Source of the DNA: Chara braunii | Lineage: Eukaryota > Streptophyta > Charophyceae > Charales > Characeae | Direction: 5' to 3' | Assembly (NCBI GenBank): GCA_003427395.1 | Contig: BFEA01000244.1 | Location: 1,856,546 to 1,920,545, forward strand | DNA: 64,000 nucleotides | Part shown: piece after piece, positions 11,284 through 23,094 of the stretch | How the letters are laid out: every line of letters begins with the position of its first letter | Numbering within the stretch: the first letter of the stretch is position 1 | Position numbers and translations under genes: made by a program | The notes under the pieces: generated by a model | What the model was told of the DNA's origin: nothing | The model's input: the letters and a program-made list of their open reading frames with translations, nothing else | Database searches by the model: none

Positions 11284-12420
11284 GAAACATCCATCTTAAA
11301 AAGTCCTCCAAATTCAATTTATGCCTTAAAGAATTGATAAATCTCTACTAGGAGGTTCATCCTTTCTTTACCAAGTATGGATTATGATGGACATTGGGCC
11401 ATGAACTCTTGATTATTCTATTGTGTCCAGAGAACACCCTATGAGATATCTGTTTTTTTACGTAGGAGCAGTCATTTTGCACAAGGTATTAAAGGGTCGC
11501 GAGCCAATGACCTGATGTAGAGTAGGATCTCACATTTGTAGGAGCTAACATTTGTAGACCCTAGGCCCGAACTAGTCTCCAACGGGTGAACTGAGTGTAA
11601 AATGATGTGGACTATAGGATAGTATGGGTATAGTTTTTCGTAGTTTGGAGTCTTTTGTAGGTTATTCGACCTTGCGTATAACTTATGCTTGTTTGACTAA
11701 GCACCTTTTACTAAAATTAAAGTGGTAGTATGTAAGCCTAAAGCTACCTTTCAATGCTGGTTCTGGCCAAGTTCATGTGAAGTGGTGAGTAATCAAGATT
11801 CGGTGATTTGACATTTGAATTAAATGTAGGAAACTAAAGGGCTTTGTATAAGTTTAGGTTGACTGAGTTAGTAATTTCCTTTGTCTGTAAGGGACGCAGA
11901 CGTGAGGGATGAGTGACGTTGTCTGCAGAATGTGTCAGAGGATCATTCTGGCTTCTGTCGCATGAGCGCATGCTCATGTCGCTGTTATCATCACAATCGC
12001 ATGGATACAACATTAACTATAGTATGCCAACTTGTTTCATTTCTCGGCAATAATGACATAAAATTTTATAGTTGTTGTGTTCATTGCATGTTGATCACTC
12101 ATGTTAAGTTATGCTCGGTGCATGTGTATGTCTTTCATGTCGGATGATGTTGTCGACTGCTTAGGCGGTACATAAATATTGCTTCGTGGGCTTACATTCA
12201 TAACCCACTAGGTGATTGTACTTAGAAGAGGTGGTGATTACCTACAGGGGAGAGCCGTTTAAGCGACTTGTCAAGATTGGCCACAGGGTTGAGAGATTGT
12301 TGCTAGTTGAGTACATGAAAAAGAAACTTTAATGATCAAGTTTGGTTTTGAAAATTGAAGGGAAACTGAGCGAAGAAGACAAAGATAAGTGACGAAAGCA
12401 ATGAGCATCAAAAGTCGAGG
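11284..12420. other. Unassigned stretch
   Basis: I see no gene or repeat. It may include the 5' leader of the decayed PLE that starts near 12430, but no hammerhead core (CTGANGA...GAAA) was found. Confidence 0.4.
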
Positions 12421-12429
12421 GAGAGTAGT

Positions 12430-13495
12430 TCGAGAGGTAGACATGGAAGGAAATGCCTCAAGTACAGCGAGGCTGGGCACTTCATTTAGGAATGTGTCTT
12501 GTATTGGCAGGTGAGGGTCCAAGAAGTGTCTTTCGCACAAACACCTTGCATTCCCCCATTAGGCCGGACGAGTCACGCAATCGTGACGACCGATGAAAAC
12601 GTGAAGCGAAATAGGTTGGTTGAGGGAGTGACGACCAGAATGGATATAGAGGATATGAATGCATTGATGCGGGATTACCTAGTGTAGAAGGTGCTAGAGC
12701 GAAAGGTAAGGCGAGAAAAGTAAGGAGAAGATGAGAGAAAAAAGAGGGGAAAAAAAAGTGGATCATGAGAAGAAGTGACTAAGATTGCAAAAGCGCGAAG
12801 AACGACTATGGATGAAAGAAGAAGGTGATGCGAGATTACTAAGAATCATCAAACGTAAGATGAGGAATAAAAAGGATGATTATTGTGTGAAGTATACAAA
12901 AGGAAAAACGAAGGTACGATTGAAATAGAGAGGGGACATTATTGAAGAGGAAAAGGAGCGATTGAGGAGGATGTTAGTTATACAAGGGATTACGATGACA
13001 ATGATATCGATGATGAAGAACTGAAACTATTGAGGAGGAGGACAACAAAGCTAGAGATTAGTGAGAAAAGGAAGAGGGGACCAGAGAAGCCAGTGGAGAA
13101 CAGACCCCCGATGGTTACACCGAAGAAGAGAATGAGTACGACTTTTTAAAAAATCAATGAAAAAGATTCAAAAATTGAAGAGTACTTCCATATCTGAAGC
13201 GAAAAGTTCCAATACGCTACTTAAAATTAATTTGTTACTGAAACATATCGTGGCACTATGTGACTACGGAGGGAAAAAAAGTTTGAAGCAAAGTGTCGTG
13301 AATGTTATAACTTTTGAAGAGTTAAAAGAAGTTTGTAAACATATGAATGTGGCATATAGAAACAAGGAGGTGATTAAAAGGTTGGTAACTCGGAGGTTCA
13401 TTGCTACCTACGATCCTTCACATTTTCCGCTACCAACTTCGCCGAAGCAATTCACCAGACGATCGAGGGGAACTGTTGTTATCGAGGAAAAATAA
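12430..13495 (+). pseudogene. PLE ORF1 (Gag-like) relic
   Basis: Reads in the same order as ORF1 of the intact-looking PLEs further on. At 12454-12501 a decayed zinc knuckle reads C-x2-Y-x4-H-x4-C with one stop inside (KYSEAGHFI then EC), preceded by Ser/Arg/Gly. About 650 bases of Glu/Lys/Arg-rich sequence with several stops follow, the decayed coiled coil. The last open part, 13157-13495, holds FEELKEVCKHMNVAYRNKEV, which matches the helix-loop-helix module at the ORF1 C-terminus of the other PLEs (ELKQMCRSKNIKFIVKGLAV in copy A). No ORF2 follows, because unrelated antisense Ty3/gypsy sequence begins about 55 bases later. Confidence 0.55.
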
Positions 13496-13549
13496 TCTGA
13501 AGTATACGACAACAAATTTATCTAACCAATCTCTAAGCAGAAGATTCAT

Positions 13550-14250
13550 GGATATTTGAAACCATGCAAGGGCATAACCATAAAATCATGGTGGTCATAG
13601 CGAGCCCTAAAGGGCCAGTAAAGACCGTTTTGTGTTGGTCTTTGAGTTGTATCTCTAGCAGATTATACCCCGTTTTTAAATCAGTTTTACTTACATGCTT
13701 TCACCCTATCTAGCAGATCAGTATGTAACGATATTCAAACCTTTATAGTTGATACATATCCGCAGTTCACCTTCTTTCTTAAACACGCATTGGACTGTTG
13801 GTCCATATGGCGAGGAACTTGATTTTATGAGTCTTTATCCACCATTTTTCAACCAATTCATATACTTGCTTACGCAACTATTTCAGCTCCTTGAAAGACA
13901 TCATATAGATCAAGCCCTTTAGAGTCTTACTGCGGGGTTCAGTCTCAATCCGGAGCGTCGTCTCTACAACACCGGTTGGGGCATCTCCCATATTAGCAAA
14001 TTGTTCTAATAGTGATTGAACGTGTTTCTTCCTCCCTTTTTTATCTTCACCAACCGGCCTAATGTAAACTATAAAATCCTGCTCAACAATGCTTTCCTTA
14101 ACTATATGCCTAGCGAATGTAGGGACACTCTTACAACATAGTGATAGAGCGGAATGAACTACGAACTTATAGAGAAGTCGAGTTTTATTTTTCCACCTTC
14201 AAGACTAGGCAGCCAACACTTTTACTTGCCCATTTTCACATCGGCCTTTG
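13550..14250 (-). pseudogene. Ty3/gypsy reverse transcriptase N-terminal relic
   Basis: Reverse-strand reading gives, in order, the protease-RT linker (HVQSLLEQFANMGDAP then LRIETEP), the start of the RT (LRKQVYELVEKWWI where the family has LRKQLxELLEKGFI), then SSPYGPTVQCVFKKEGELR followed by CINYKGLN (family: SPxGAPVLFVKKKDGSLR then CIDYRALN), then TDLKTGYNLLEIQLKDQHKT (family: DLRSGYHQIRI) and FMVMP (family: FLVMPFGL). The frame breaks at least three times and one stop lies in the LRKQ helix. The YxDD motif would lie beyond 13550 and is missing. An old, truncated copy. Confidence 0.75.
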
Positions 14251-16555
14251 TGACCTTTCCCTAGTCCATCCGTAACAATAAGTCGAAGGATAGGTTATCC
14301 TCCACTAGAAAAGGGTAAGGGAATGTAGGACCTTCTCCACTTTTTTATACCCTCCCTGCAACCGAAAGTATGCCTTGAGCCCCTCGATATACTAATCAAC
14401 CCTCCAAACCAAACAAAGTGGCAAATTTTCATCCCGATTTCAACATGCACGTAAGCTGGAACTAACTTTTAAACAAAGAGAAGGCGTGCGGTCAATTGTT
14501 TAATGTTGTTATGGCAGGCTTCTCACAATTTACCAACACGCGACCAACAATTTTCAATATGTTTTGAACATGTTTCCCACTATTCTGCAGTAGGAGATGA
14601 ATGCAGTGTTCCTGAGAGAGTCTATTAACTAATACTTGGTAACTGATGGCAAAGAGGGTCTCTACAGAGCCATGTGGCCTGTAGTAGTCACCCCTCGTGT
14701 TAACGCAACTCTCGTAATGGCACATGCTGGTGCTTGACAATAGACAAAAGCAAGAGAGATGATGAGTTACCTTCAACGTTTTATGGAAGGATTGTGCATT
14801 TTTTCCGTTGTATTTTGTATCCCATTTTTTATTCTTACTCTCGTCTCCACTGATAAAGTAAGAGTGATTTAAATTTACAGCCCGCACGATATGTCTAAGG
14901 TCAACTGTTTCATTATGAATAAGTATCATTCACCACCAAACTTCCATTTTTTCTCGGCGTAATATTGCGGTGGAAAAGTTGCATATGGTCGTGAAAACTT
15001 GTGGCCAAATGCTTTATACTTTGTCAAGAGTCAAAACCTACACAACACTATTTTGAAACTCAAACTTAATGACAAAACAAATCATATGACTTCATATCGA
15101 ATGTGCAATTGATGTTAGTCTTACTCGTGGGATCTCCGAGTTAAAAAAAAATCACTACTATGTCACATGGTCTATTTTCTTGCAATGTTTGATTGTAATG
15201 CTCCCCATAAACATACTAAAATAAATAAAAATAATAAACACGTGATACGAGTGACAAAGATTTTGCGGCTCCATTTCGGTTACTGTTTTCATGTTTTTAC
15301 AGAAGGAGTAAGAGTTGAAATGTTTCCCCATGTACAAATGTTGTTATTATGAAAAATATAAGGCAGCGCAACCCTACTACATCGTCGGTTTAACTCGCAC
15401 GACGTACGTTCATCTATCGTCTGTCATTGTTGCCTCATATCATGCACATGAAACCCCGTTCCGTAAAAAAAAGAAAAAAGAAACGACATGTTGATGTTGT
15501 CCGCCAAGGATCTTTGCCCGAACGTACTTCAAGTTGTTTTATTCATAGTGCGGCCCTGGAGAAGGAAGGGTCTGGGGACTATACACCCGGCGTTACGGCG
15601 TCGCCTCCCGGACCTTCAACCATGATAATGTTTGTGCTTGGTGCTGAAAGCATGTGGCCAAGTACTGCATCTTGATACGTGTCATCCATGGCCCAGGCAG
15701 AAGGACAAATTCTCACAATGATAGTACTAGTGTTTAACACTTTGAAGAATATGTGACTGACAATGGATGATGTATGTGCGAACCCTACAAAAATGCCATC
15801 TACTGCGTGCCAAATTGTGATGATGTGGGGCAGGGTCTCATTGAGTGTGGCATGCACTCACACGTCCGTGTCACGAACGACCCACGAGCTTTCCATACGC
15901 TAACCGTGGGCATGAGTCTTTCATAATTTTTTTCCCTTCATTTGGGCAACATTATTTTTTATTTGCGACATCGTCGTCACGTTTTCTTTGTAACATGTGC
16001 GTTGTCCCTTTTAAACGAGACATGCCCCCGCTGCAATCCACACCATGTTTTTTCGTCGCGCCATTTATTGCATCCGACGGGCCTGTCACCAACTTTTTTT
16101 TTTTTTTTGTCCGCCACCTCTCCGCCCACTACTACTGCCTTGCGCCTTTCCTTCTTTTGGCCTCCGCAACCTTTTCCACATCCGCTATATTACTTTCTTT
16201 AACCCCACCTCAATTCATTTTTCACATGCACCGCCTTCTTCTTGGCATCCACTACCTCTGGTACCTTACTCTTGGCCTTCGGTACCTAAGGTGCCACTTT
16301 TTTCTTCTGCATATGTGTTTTTCCCTTTTTGGCCTCCCATGCCTCTTGGCCCTCTACATGAGCGATACATTTTTTCTTGCCAGGAGTCCTAAAGCCAGTT
16401 TTTTTTTTTTGACATTCGGTGCCTTCTTTTCTACACATGTCTATTACGTCTTTGTTGTTGATGCCTCCTTCCACTTTTTTGTTCTCTTCGTCTGGAGGTG
16501 GCCGTTTTCTGCCTTTTGTGCGTGCTTCCTTTTGGCCTGCCTCCGCTCGGTGCTG
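14251..16555. other. Unassigned stretch
   Basis: No gene is supported. Frames up to 277 codons exist at 15845-16678 on the plus strand but are Phe/Leu/Cys-rich with poly-Phe runs from T tracts and contain no domain. The minus strand of 16230-16560 is Lys-rich with broken frames. Confidence 0.45.
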
Positions 16556-16559
16556 GAGC

Positions 16560-16870
16560 ACGCGCTCGTGGCCTGCTTGTTGTGCGCTACCGCTAGGTGT
16601 CGAGCATTGTATGCAGGTGTGGGCAGAAGGCACGGTGCTGCAACCAGGCACCGCCGTAGCCAAGCCCTCCATAGCTGAGCTTGGCTTGGACGAGATCAGC
16701 GGGGTCTGGTGGTAGTCTTTGTGTGAAGGGAAGACGTGGGTCAAGAAGACGATTGAGATTGAGAGAGAGAGATGAAGGAGTTGATGTGAGAGCACGTACC
16801 TGGTCTTGGCGATGCTCTACATGGTTTACATCTGCATGTACTTCAATTGTTGTTGCTGACGTCAACAAGT
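16560..16870 (-). repeat. Dispersed repeat, copy 2 (inverted relative to copy 1)
   Basis: Its reverse complement follows 6560-6865 in the same order, with TGACGTCA at 16857-16864, AAGTACATGCAGATG, CAGGTACGTGCTCTC, ATCGTCTTCTTGACCCACG, and ISSKPSSAMEGLATA in the reading frame that gives SSKPKPSMGG in copy 1. It lies just outside the left end of the minus-strand PLE, so it is flanking DNA and not part of that element. Confidence 0.6.
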
Positions 16871-17055
16871 TGCTTGTCATTTCATTCCTAATAAAGAAGT
16901 TGTCGAATAGTAGTCTGGGTGTTGAGCGCTACATGGTTGATATCTGCAAAAAAATGAGAAGTAAATAGTAGAAATGCACCTCCTCACATCAAACTCACGT
17001 GTATCCCAATTTTTTTCCTCGTTAGATAAACCAAATACATCCAAAGTACGCGTGT

Positions 17056-17104
17056 GCCCCTACACATTTCACTGCTGGCGTAATCAACAGACTCATCAGG
17101 GGGC
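17056..17104 (-). ncRNA. Hammerhead ribozyme (family 3, 3' pLTR)
   Basis: On the minus strand: GCCCC, then the canonical core CTGATGA, stem II with CTG pairing CAG, GAAA, a two-pair stem III (ATGTGT), cleavage triplet GTA, then GGGGC, which pairs with the first GCCCC as stem I. This is the minimal type I fold known from Penelope-like elements. Compared with the other copy, the middle pair of stem II changes from C-G to U-A, a compensatory change. Confidence 0.8.
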
Positions 17105-17173
17105 GATCTTCTTTGGTCCTCCGATCATATTGGAACCAAGATACCTTGTGCGGCATCCTTTCCCTCTTATATA

Positions 17174-17184
17174 CTCTTCATGGG
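17174..17184 (-). promoter_or_regulatory. TATA box, family 3 3' pLTR
   Basis: Minus-strand GTATATAAGAGGG lies about 70-80 bases upstream of the hammerhead. The same TATATA-GAGGG arrangement occurs in families 1 and 2. Confidence 0.6.
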
Positions 17185-18004
17185 CGTCCTACTCATACGA
17201 TCCAACTTTCTTCAAGTCCAAAACATCTCGTCATCCAAGTACTGCATTCATCCTACCTTTAACTCGTAAGTTGTCCAATCAGGCGCTAGAATTCCCAAGT
17301 CCACACCCTTTTTTTTTTCCCTTATTTCCTTCGCTTTCTGTCCCTCCATTTTTTCCCTTCCTCTTCCTTTCCCTCTTTCTCTTTTTTCCCCGCTCATCCA
17401 ACTTCCTCACACTCTCTCCCTCCTTCTTCCCCCCGCATTTCTCCCCATCCGCTTGAACTCATCCCCGTACTTGGTCTTTTCCTTACCGATCATCATCGCT
17501 CTTTGTACCCAGTATGTCCGACCAGTCCCACAGTGTGTCCGCCCTTCCTTTGTCTAAAGTGTCCTCCCTCCTGAAACCTTCGCCAACTGTCTTCGTCGTC
17601 GCTGCGCCTGCCTTTCCTTCTTATATGCATACCATTTTTTGCTCCCACCTTCCATTCTCAAACTTTCCATACTTGGACATGACTCTACCTCCGTGTGTGA
17701 CGGTTTACCTAGAATAAACCAAAAGAAACCCACTACTCCACGCCTCTACTTTCTTTGCGCTCATCATATGACTGTCGATATTTCTTCTCAAGACGACGTT
17801 CTCCTTAAGCAAAACGTGTTATTTGGCCCGTTCGATCTCAGAATCCTCATTCATCCTACCATTAAGAAAGGTAATCATTCACTGATACATCTAAGGCTAC
17901 ATTCCGACCACATACATCACATGGAAAAAACTATTAGAATTACACAGTCCGTCACGGGCCTACTTTTACACCCTGCTCGGAGCCGTGAACCTGATCAGTC
18001 CAGG

Positions 18005-20778
18005 GTACTCAACGGGAAGATAACCCCCCCCACAGACCTCCGGACAACCTAGCGAACCTCGCTAGGGCCCCTAGAGAGACCCTCGGGGGATACCCCCGAA
18101 GGCATGTTTCCATCATCAGAGCTGCAATCGCAGCTTCATCGCTTTGTCAGAGCTTGAGATGCGATTCATCCTGATCAGCAGAACATACACAGTCGCATTC
18201 TTTGACGCCTTCCTCGTAAACGAAGTAAAATCCTGCATGGATTGTATCCTTAACTTCCCTTTCTCAAGCAAACATTGTTGGTTCTTTGCCTTGGGATGTA
18301 CATCGATCCTCTTGAGCCTAAACTCAACAAAGATCCGAGCACCTAAGAAGTCGAAAACATTCCCTCCATCATCCTTCTGGACAAGTTTCAAATATCCGTC
18401 GTAGCAGTTCTTGAATTCGTCCAGCGCCATTACCACCCTCTCAATCGTATCTCGTCCACTCATCATAAATCCAACCAAAACTTCCACATCATCAATCATC
18501 CTTATCCCTCTTGCGACTGCCCCCAACCCTGTCATCCGCTCTAAAAAGGCTGATTCATCCCTTATGCACACCAAGCACGCCAACGCTGGACTGGAATTCC
18601 GGCCCATGGGAATTTCAAATTCTTGCATCAGCAAAGAAAACATGCATCGAACATATGATCGGGACAGTTCAAATGCCACTTCCCTTCTAATATCATCAAA
18701 CAAAAGGATGACAATACCCTCCTCCTTCCGTACTCTCTTAACCATCGCACAAAGCTTCCCTCTCTGACTAACCCGTAAACCTCTCATTCCCCTCCTCTCA
18801 TGCCACATTATCACCCAATCAACTGCTTCCAAGACACTCTTGTGTGAGAGTTGTGCAAACATATCCTTGATATCATAACTTCTCGCGAGAACCTCGTCCC
18901 CTTTCGGACACAAATCTTGTTGAATCTCCTCACATTGCTTTCTCAACTCATCCATAGATTTAAGGTCAAAATGTTTAGTCCTTTTTACACCAAAGAGCAT
19001 GTACATGATTGCCCTCCCTACTTTGGCTCCTTCCACTCTTGTTGGATCGGTGGTGCTCGGAGAAATTGGTCGTCATCTTCCCAAATCCTTCTCTTTGGGT
19101 AGAACATATGCTTGACCGATCTTCCCTCCTGTCTGCCACCTGGCCACCTTGTTCAAACCCTTTTCCAAATATTCCCTCTTCATCCTGATCAGAACCCGAC
19201 TCTCTGATTCATGTACTACTCGAAAACTCTGATTCCAGTTGAAGGTTTCCTTGCATGCCCGGAGATACAACAATGGGCATAAAAGAATTGTAGCTCCTGG
19301 ATTTCGATCAATCGGAACGACTACCAGATTACTATAACTTCATTCGTAGTCATCGCCATCTCAGCCATGTCGCTCCTTCCATAGCACTTCCCGATGTCTT
19401 CGCGAGGCACATAAATGGCCCTACCTTTTGACCATCCAATCACACCTTCCCTGATGCTTGTTTCCAATACATCCGGAGTGATAACACACCCGCTTGTGAC
19501 ATTCTTCGCTTTCCACATGAACCTAGGAATACCTTCGACATCACACAACCGTGCCTTGACAAAGTTGACATAAATTTCGCTTCTCGAAAGGCGAAATCCA
19601 TCGCAGGTACATAAGGCAATGCCAGCCTCGACACATCTCCACTGATTGTGGATAATCATACCAATGGTAAGTCTCCTTCTTACCATGACCGTTACCCTTG
19701 TCGCCACAAACCTTGCAATATCCGGATCCGCGATAGCTCGGATGACTGGCTGTGCCGCCACTGCTCTGACGACTCCCAACTTCAGTTCTGGTGAAAAAGG
19801 GACCTCCACACATGATCTTTTCCTTATCTTGCTCCCGTACTTTCCCTTCACCACACTGGTTTGGATGCATTTTATCATGTTCAACGATCTTTTTCCCTAT
19901 GAACAACGCTGATGTCCTATATAACGCTACTAGTTTCTCATAACTCTTCCTATACAGGTCACGCACCCTCCATGGCTGCCTAAGAACATCCCTCAACACA
20001 TACTTCCGATGTTCGGTGCGTGAAGGTATAATACTTATCCTCCCTTTTCCAACATCCGTTTGCAGTCCTTGATTGGCTTCTCGTCCCTACCTACCAACAG
20101 TGTAGTCTTTCTTACTTTCCCTCGTACCACCTTCCATGTATCTACCCAAACCATCCTCCAATCGATGAGATGTGTTGACGACCCTCCCTCCCATTCATCT
20201 CTTTCAACAGATTAATAATTGACGTGCGACCGTTGAACTTAATCATCCCTCCCTCTAACACATTCAACTTCCTCTTCCCCATTTCTCTTTTCCCTCACCT
20301 CCTCCACACCCTCCTTCCTTCCTTGCCCTCGCGTTGAGTACTCAACGATCGTGAGAACGTTTTTATCAATGCCAACTCAACCATACCCAGATCCTCAATT
20401 CCACTTACCATGCAAATCGCTCTCCCATCCAAAGATCCGCAACCAAGTGTGTAGTTTAGGAGCGTTCCCCAGGTCGTCGCAGATTACCTGTTTCACATGA
20501 TCCGACCATCTTGTTATCACTGTCGGTGCATTGCAGCCAATATAAAAATGGCGGCACCAGGGACTAACCAAAGCATATATTATTGGGTTTTCTGTCGATA
20601 AGTACCCTGGATCGCCGCTCACCAACCCAACCCACTTCCGTGCCCACAAACATTCTCCTCTAATAGCACAAAGTAGGAATAATCCGAAGATCCGATCCTC
20701 ACCATGAGCTCTAAGTCCCTTCCGCCTACCATTCACCATTTCCTCTCTTGCCATCATTTCCCTTTTCAACAAATCCAT
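18005..20778 (-). pseudogene. PLE ORF2, family 3: GIY-YIG nuclease plus RT
   Basis: Starts at the ATG at 20778. GIY-YIG core at 20480-20620: IIYALVSPWCRHFYIG with RWSDH after it; the catalytic Glu segment follows in the next frame near 20340-20390 (TFSRSLST where relatives have RFSPSLNT). The linker holds LRDVLRQPWRVRDLY (19900-19999; relatives: LRQLLEMPFKRKEL) and a CTCDG motif near 19600. The RT occupies 18116-19110: motif A SYDIKDMFAQL with Asp at 18872-18874, IPMGRNSSPALACLVC, and motif C MIDD with the Asp pair at 18488-18493. The C-terminus RGYPPRVSLGALARFARL is read to about 18030 after a frameshift near 18140. At least four frame changes, so no full protein can be made. Unlike families 1 and 2, ORF2 is not in frame with ORF1 in this copy. 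Confidence 0.75.
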
Positions 20779-20789
20779 ACTTACATTCG

Positions 20790-21701
20790 TTATTTCTCAA
20801 ACAAAGGTGAGATGCGGCCACTTTCGACAAACTCCCCGTAGGCCAGCCCCTTTCACTTTACCAGCTCGCCGATGGCATCTTTCTTTGACCACTCGATACC
20901 TTCACTATTGCACAACTTCCGCAGTTCCAACACCTTTTTCTCGGATAGATGCTTGTGTAGTTCAATATCGAAGTCAAGAACTCCAAGATTCGCCAGGTCT
21001 TCGTCATTTCCTGTCGTTGTTGGCGGAGTTGTTCGTTCTTCATCATCATCGATCCTAATAGGATAAACTTTGTGCCCCCTTCTCTTGATCCTCGACACCC
21101 TCCCCTCCTCCTGAGTAATCCCCCTCTTGCCCTTCCTCCTCTCAATTGCTTCAATGAGTTTCCCTCCCTCCTCCTTCACTTCTTCGCTGTCGTCCTTCGA
21201 TTCGTCGAAATAACTTATTATCTCACGTAATACCCTTGCCTTGGTCTTTGGCAACTTCGTTTTCACACCAGAACTCTCTGATTTCACACTCACCTTCATA
21301 TGCCGAGTTAGTAGCCCCCCTAATCGAGCCTCTAATCTCGTCTCCCTTGTATCTACCTCCCTCAACCTTTCCTGCTTCTTTCGATCCTCTTCCTCCTTTC
21401 GGCGTGTTTCTTTTTCCTCCATGTCCCTCCTCTCATGGTCAAGTTTCCTCTTCCTAATCTTTTCCAGAAAATATTCTCACATTTCCTTTGTTTCATCATC
21501 CATCATAACCTCCGACCGAACAAGTTGTCTTGAGATCAAAGATCTCCTATTCCATGTTGTCCAGCAGTTTTGGGCGTAATGTCTGATCTTCCGGCACAAA
21601 TAACAAGAGACGACGCTCGGTTGGTTTCCTCCACCACTAGGTACCCCATTCCCATAGCCCTGTATATGTGGAACTCCTGGGTTTTGCATCCTTCCTACCA
21701 C
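20790..21701 (-). pseudogene. PLE ORF1, family 3: zinc-knuckle Gag-like protein
   Basis: One frame of about 303 codons with two internal stops (21477-21479 and 20853-20855). N-terminal Gly/Pro/Asn-rich segment, then a CCHC knuckle, CYLCRKIRHYAQNC, near 21560-21605. A long Glu/Lys/Arg-rich coiled-coil region follows (21000-21430), then the C-terminal module KVLELRKLCNSEGIEWSKKD (20870-20940), which matches the other ORF1 proteins. Frame ends with TAA at 20790-20792. Probably binds the element RNA, by analogy with Gag proteins. An ambiguous base N lies at 21711, just upstream of the chosen start. Confidence 0.65.
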
Positions 21702-22264
21702 TCTGTCCTCNTCCTCGATTGTCTACTCCTTCTTCCCTTCCTATCCCTCACGGCACAACCGACACTATGAAGTCTCCCCCAAAACCTCCCAAACACACTA
21801 ACCAGCTCCTCAGTACTATCGCCACTGAACTCTAGCGCCACAAAGATCAGCGGAATAACCTTATCGTAGAGTAGGTTTTCCAAATCCTGCCACAATCTAT
21901 AAAACTTAGTGTCCCTAAGATTACGGTCGGTCATCCCCCTAATTTCTTCTACAGGTAATACGGATGTGCACTTCAAAAATCCACTCCCCACCGCTATTTT
22001 TCCTCACAAACTCGCGAATGGTCGAGGCCCCAAACACACTAATCAACACCAAAAGGCCACGAACGTCCACCCTCTTTACGTAAGCAGATCCCCAATTCAC
22101 CATATCCGCCCTGCTCTCATTGTGCATACACACGAGAGATGGAGTCAATCACACTCACCCTCCTTGTGAAGTTAAGCTCACGCTCCAAGTCCTTCAGCCA
22201 TGAAACCAGGCAAAGCCTGCACCGTAGCCACCACGACATGTCAACCACGGCCAGCTACCATGTT
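21702..22264 (-). other. 5' leader of family 3 copy N
   Basis: Lies between the 5' pLTR and ORF1. A frame of 98 codons at 21695-21991 has no recognised domain. I treat the stretch as leader and call no gene. Confidence 0.4.
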
Positions 22265-22394
22265 TACATAGAATAGAGATAAAAAAATGAGGAGTGAATA
22301 CGAGAAACACACCACCTCACACCAAACTCTAACGCACGTGTATCCCGATTTTCTTCCTCGTTAGACAAACCAAATACATCCAAAGTACTCATGT

Positions 22395-22443
22395 GCCCCT
22401 ACGCATTTCACCGATGGCGTACTCAACGGACTCATAAGGGGGC
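22395..22443 (-). ncRNA. Hammerhead ribozyme (family 3, 5' pLTR), decayed core
   Basis: Same fold as the copy at 17056-17104: GCCCC/GGGGC stem I, stem II CCG/CGG, GAAA, stem III ATGCGT, cleavage triplet GTA. The core reads CTTATGA instead of CTGATGA; losing the G at position 5 should abolish cleavage. Confidence 0.75.
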
Positions 22444-22471
22444 AATTTTCTCTACTCCTCCGCTCATATTG

Positions 22472-22484
22472 GAATCCAACCTCT
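22472..22484 (-). promoter_or_regulatory. TATA box, family 3 5' pLTR
   Basis: Minus-strand GTATATAAGAGG, same place relative to the hammerhead as in the other pLTR. Confidence 0.55.
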
Positions 22485-22595
22485 TATATACTCCTCATGC
22501 GCGTCCTACTCCTACAGTCCTACTTTCTTCAAGTCCAAAACATCTCGTCATCCAAGTACTGCATTCCTCCTACCTTTAACCCAGAAATTGTCTAA

Positions 22596-23094
22596 GGGCC
22601 TCGTTCCACTACCCTCGACTTGAAAAAATCTCAAGGGCGGCGCCGTTCTACTAGGCCCTTGAGATGTGTTAATCACGATTGGAAAGTGATTAACCTTCTC
22701 GCCTCAACAGAATCCCGCTCTGAAACTCGAGGGCGGTCGTAGGGTGCCGAGGCAACTTCGGCCAATTTTCAAGTCACCTCCCGGAGGTGACTTGAAATTT
22801 CTTGGAAACGGTGGCAATATGCGTCGCCAGGCAGCAGTTTAGCCCCCCCGTCCGGTCCTTTTTTTTTTTTTTTTTTGCCAATCGCGGTTATCGGGGCCCA
22901 GGGATGGACCTGGGTTGTGAAAATTCCGTGACAGACAGGGGTGCACATTTTCCCGCTCCTTTTGGGAGCGGGAACTGCAGGGTGTAGTGGAACGCCGACG
23001 ACCTCTAGTACTTTTTAATTACGTTTTGACTCAAGGGCGCTCGTAGGGCTTCCCTTGAGATTTTTTTCAAGTCGAAGGTAGTGGAATGAGGCCC
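22596..23094. mobile_element. Tourist/Harbinger-like MITE, 499 bp
   Basis: Terminal inverted repeats of about 42 bp begin GGGCCTCRTTCCACTACC on both strands and include CGACTTGAAAAAA and ATCTCAAGGG. A TAA triplet flanks each end (22593-22595 and 23095-23097). The other pLTR gives the empty site: near 17274 it reads TTGTCCAATCAGGCGCTAG, against TTGTC-TAA...TAA-TCAAACGCTAG here. A 3-bp TAA duplication and GGGCC ends fit the PIF/Harbinger superfamily. No transposase is encoded, so it was moved in trans. It contains a T17 run near 22859-22876. Confidence 0.85.

Larger units (their letters stand above)
16930..18080 (-). repeat. Family 3 pLTR, 3' copy
   Basis: Matches 22265-23986 (minus its MITE) over its whole length: for example the shared blocks CTCGTTAGA-AAACCAAATA, the C/T-rich block near 17310-17440, and CCGGACAACCTAGCGAACCT near 18040. 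Its upstream edge overlaps the coding end of ORF2, as usual in PLEs. Confidence 0.8.

Noticed and set aside
15845-16678. 277-codon plus-strand frame with many hydrophobic residues
   Set aside because: Poly-Phe runs come from T tracts, there is no regular membrane-segment pattern, and part of it overlaps the dispersed repeat read from the other strand.
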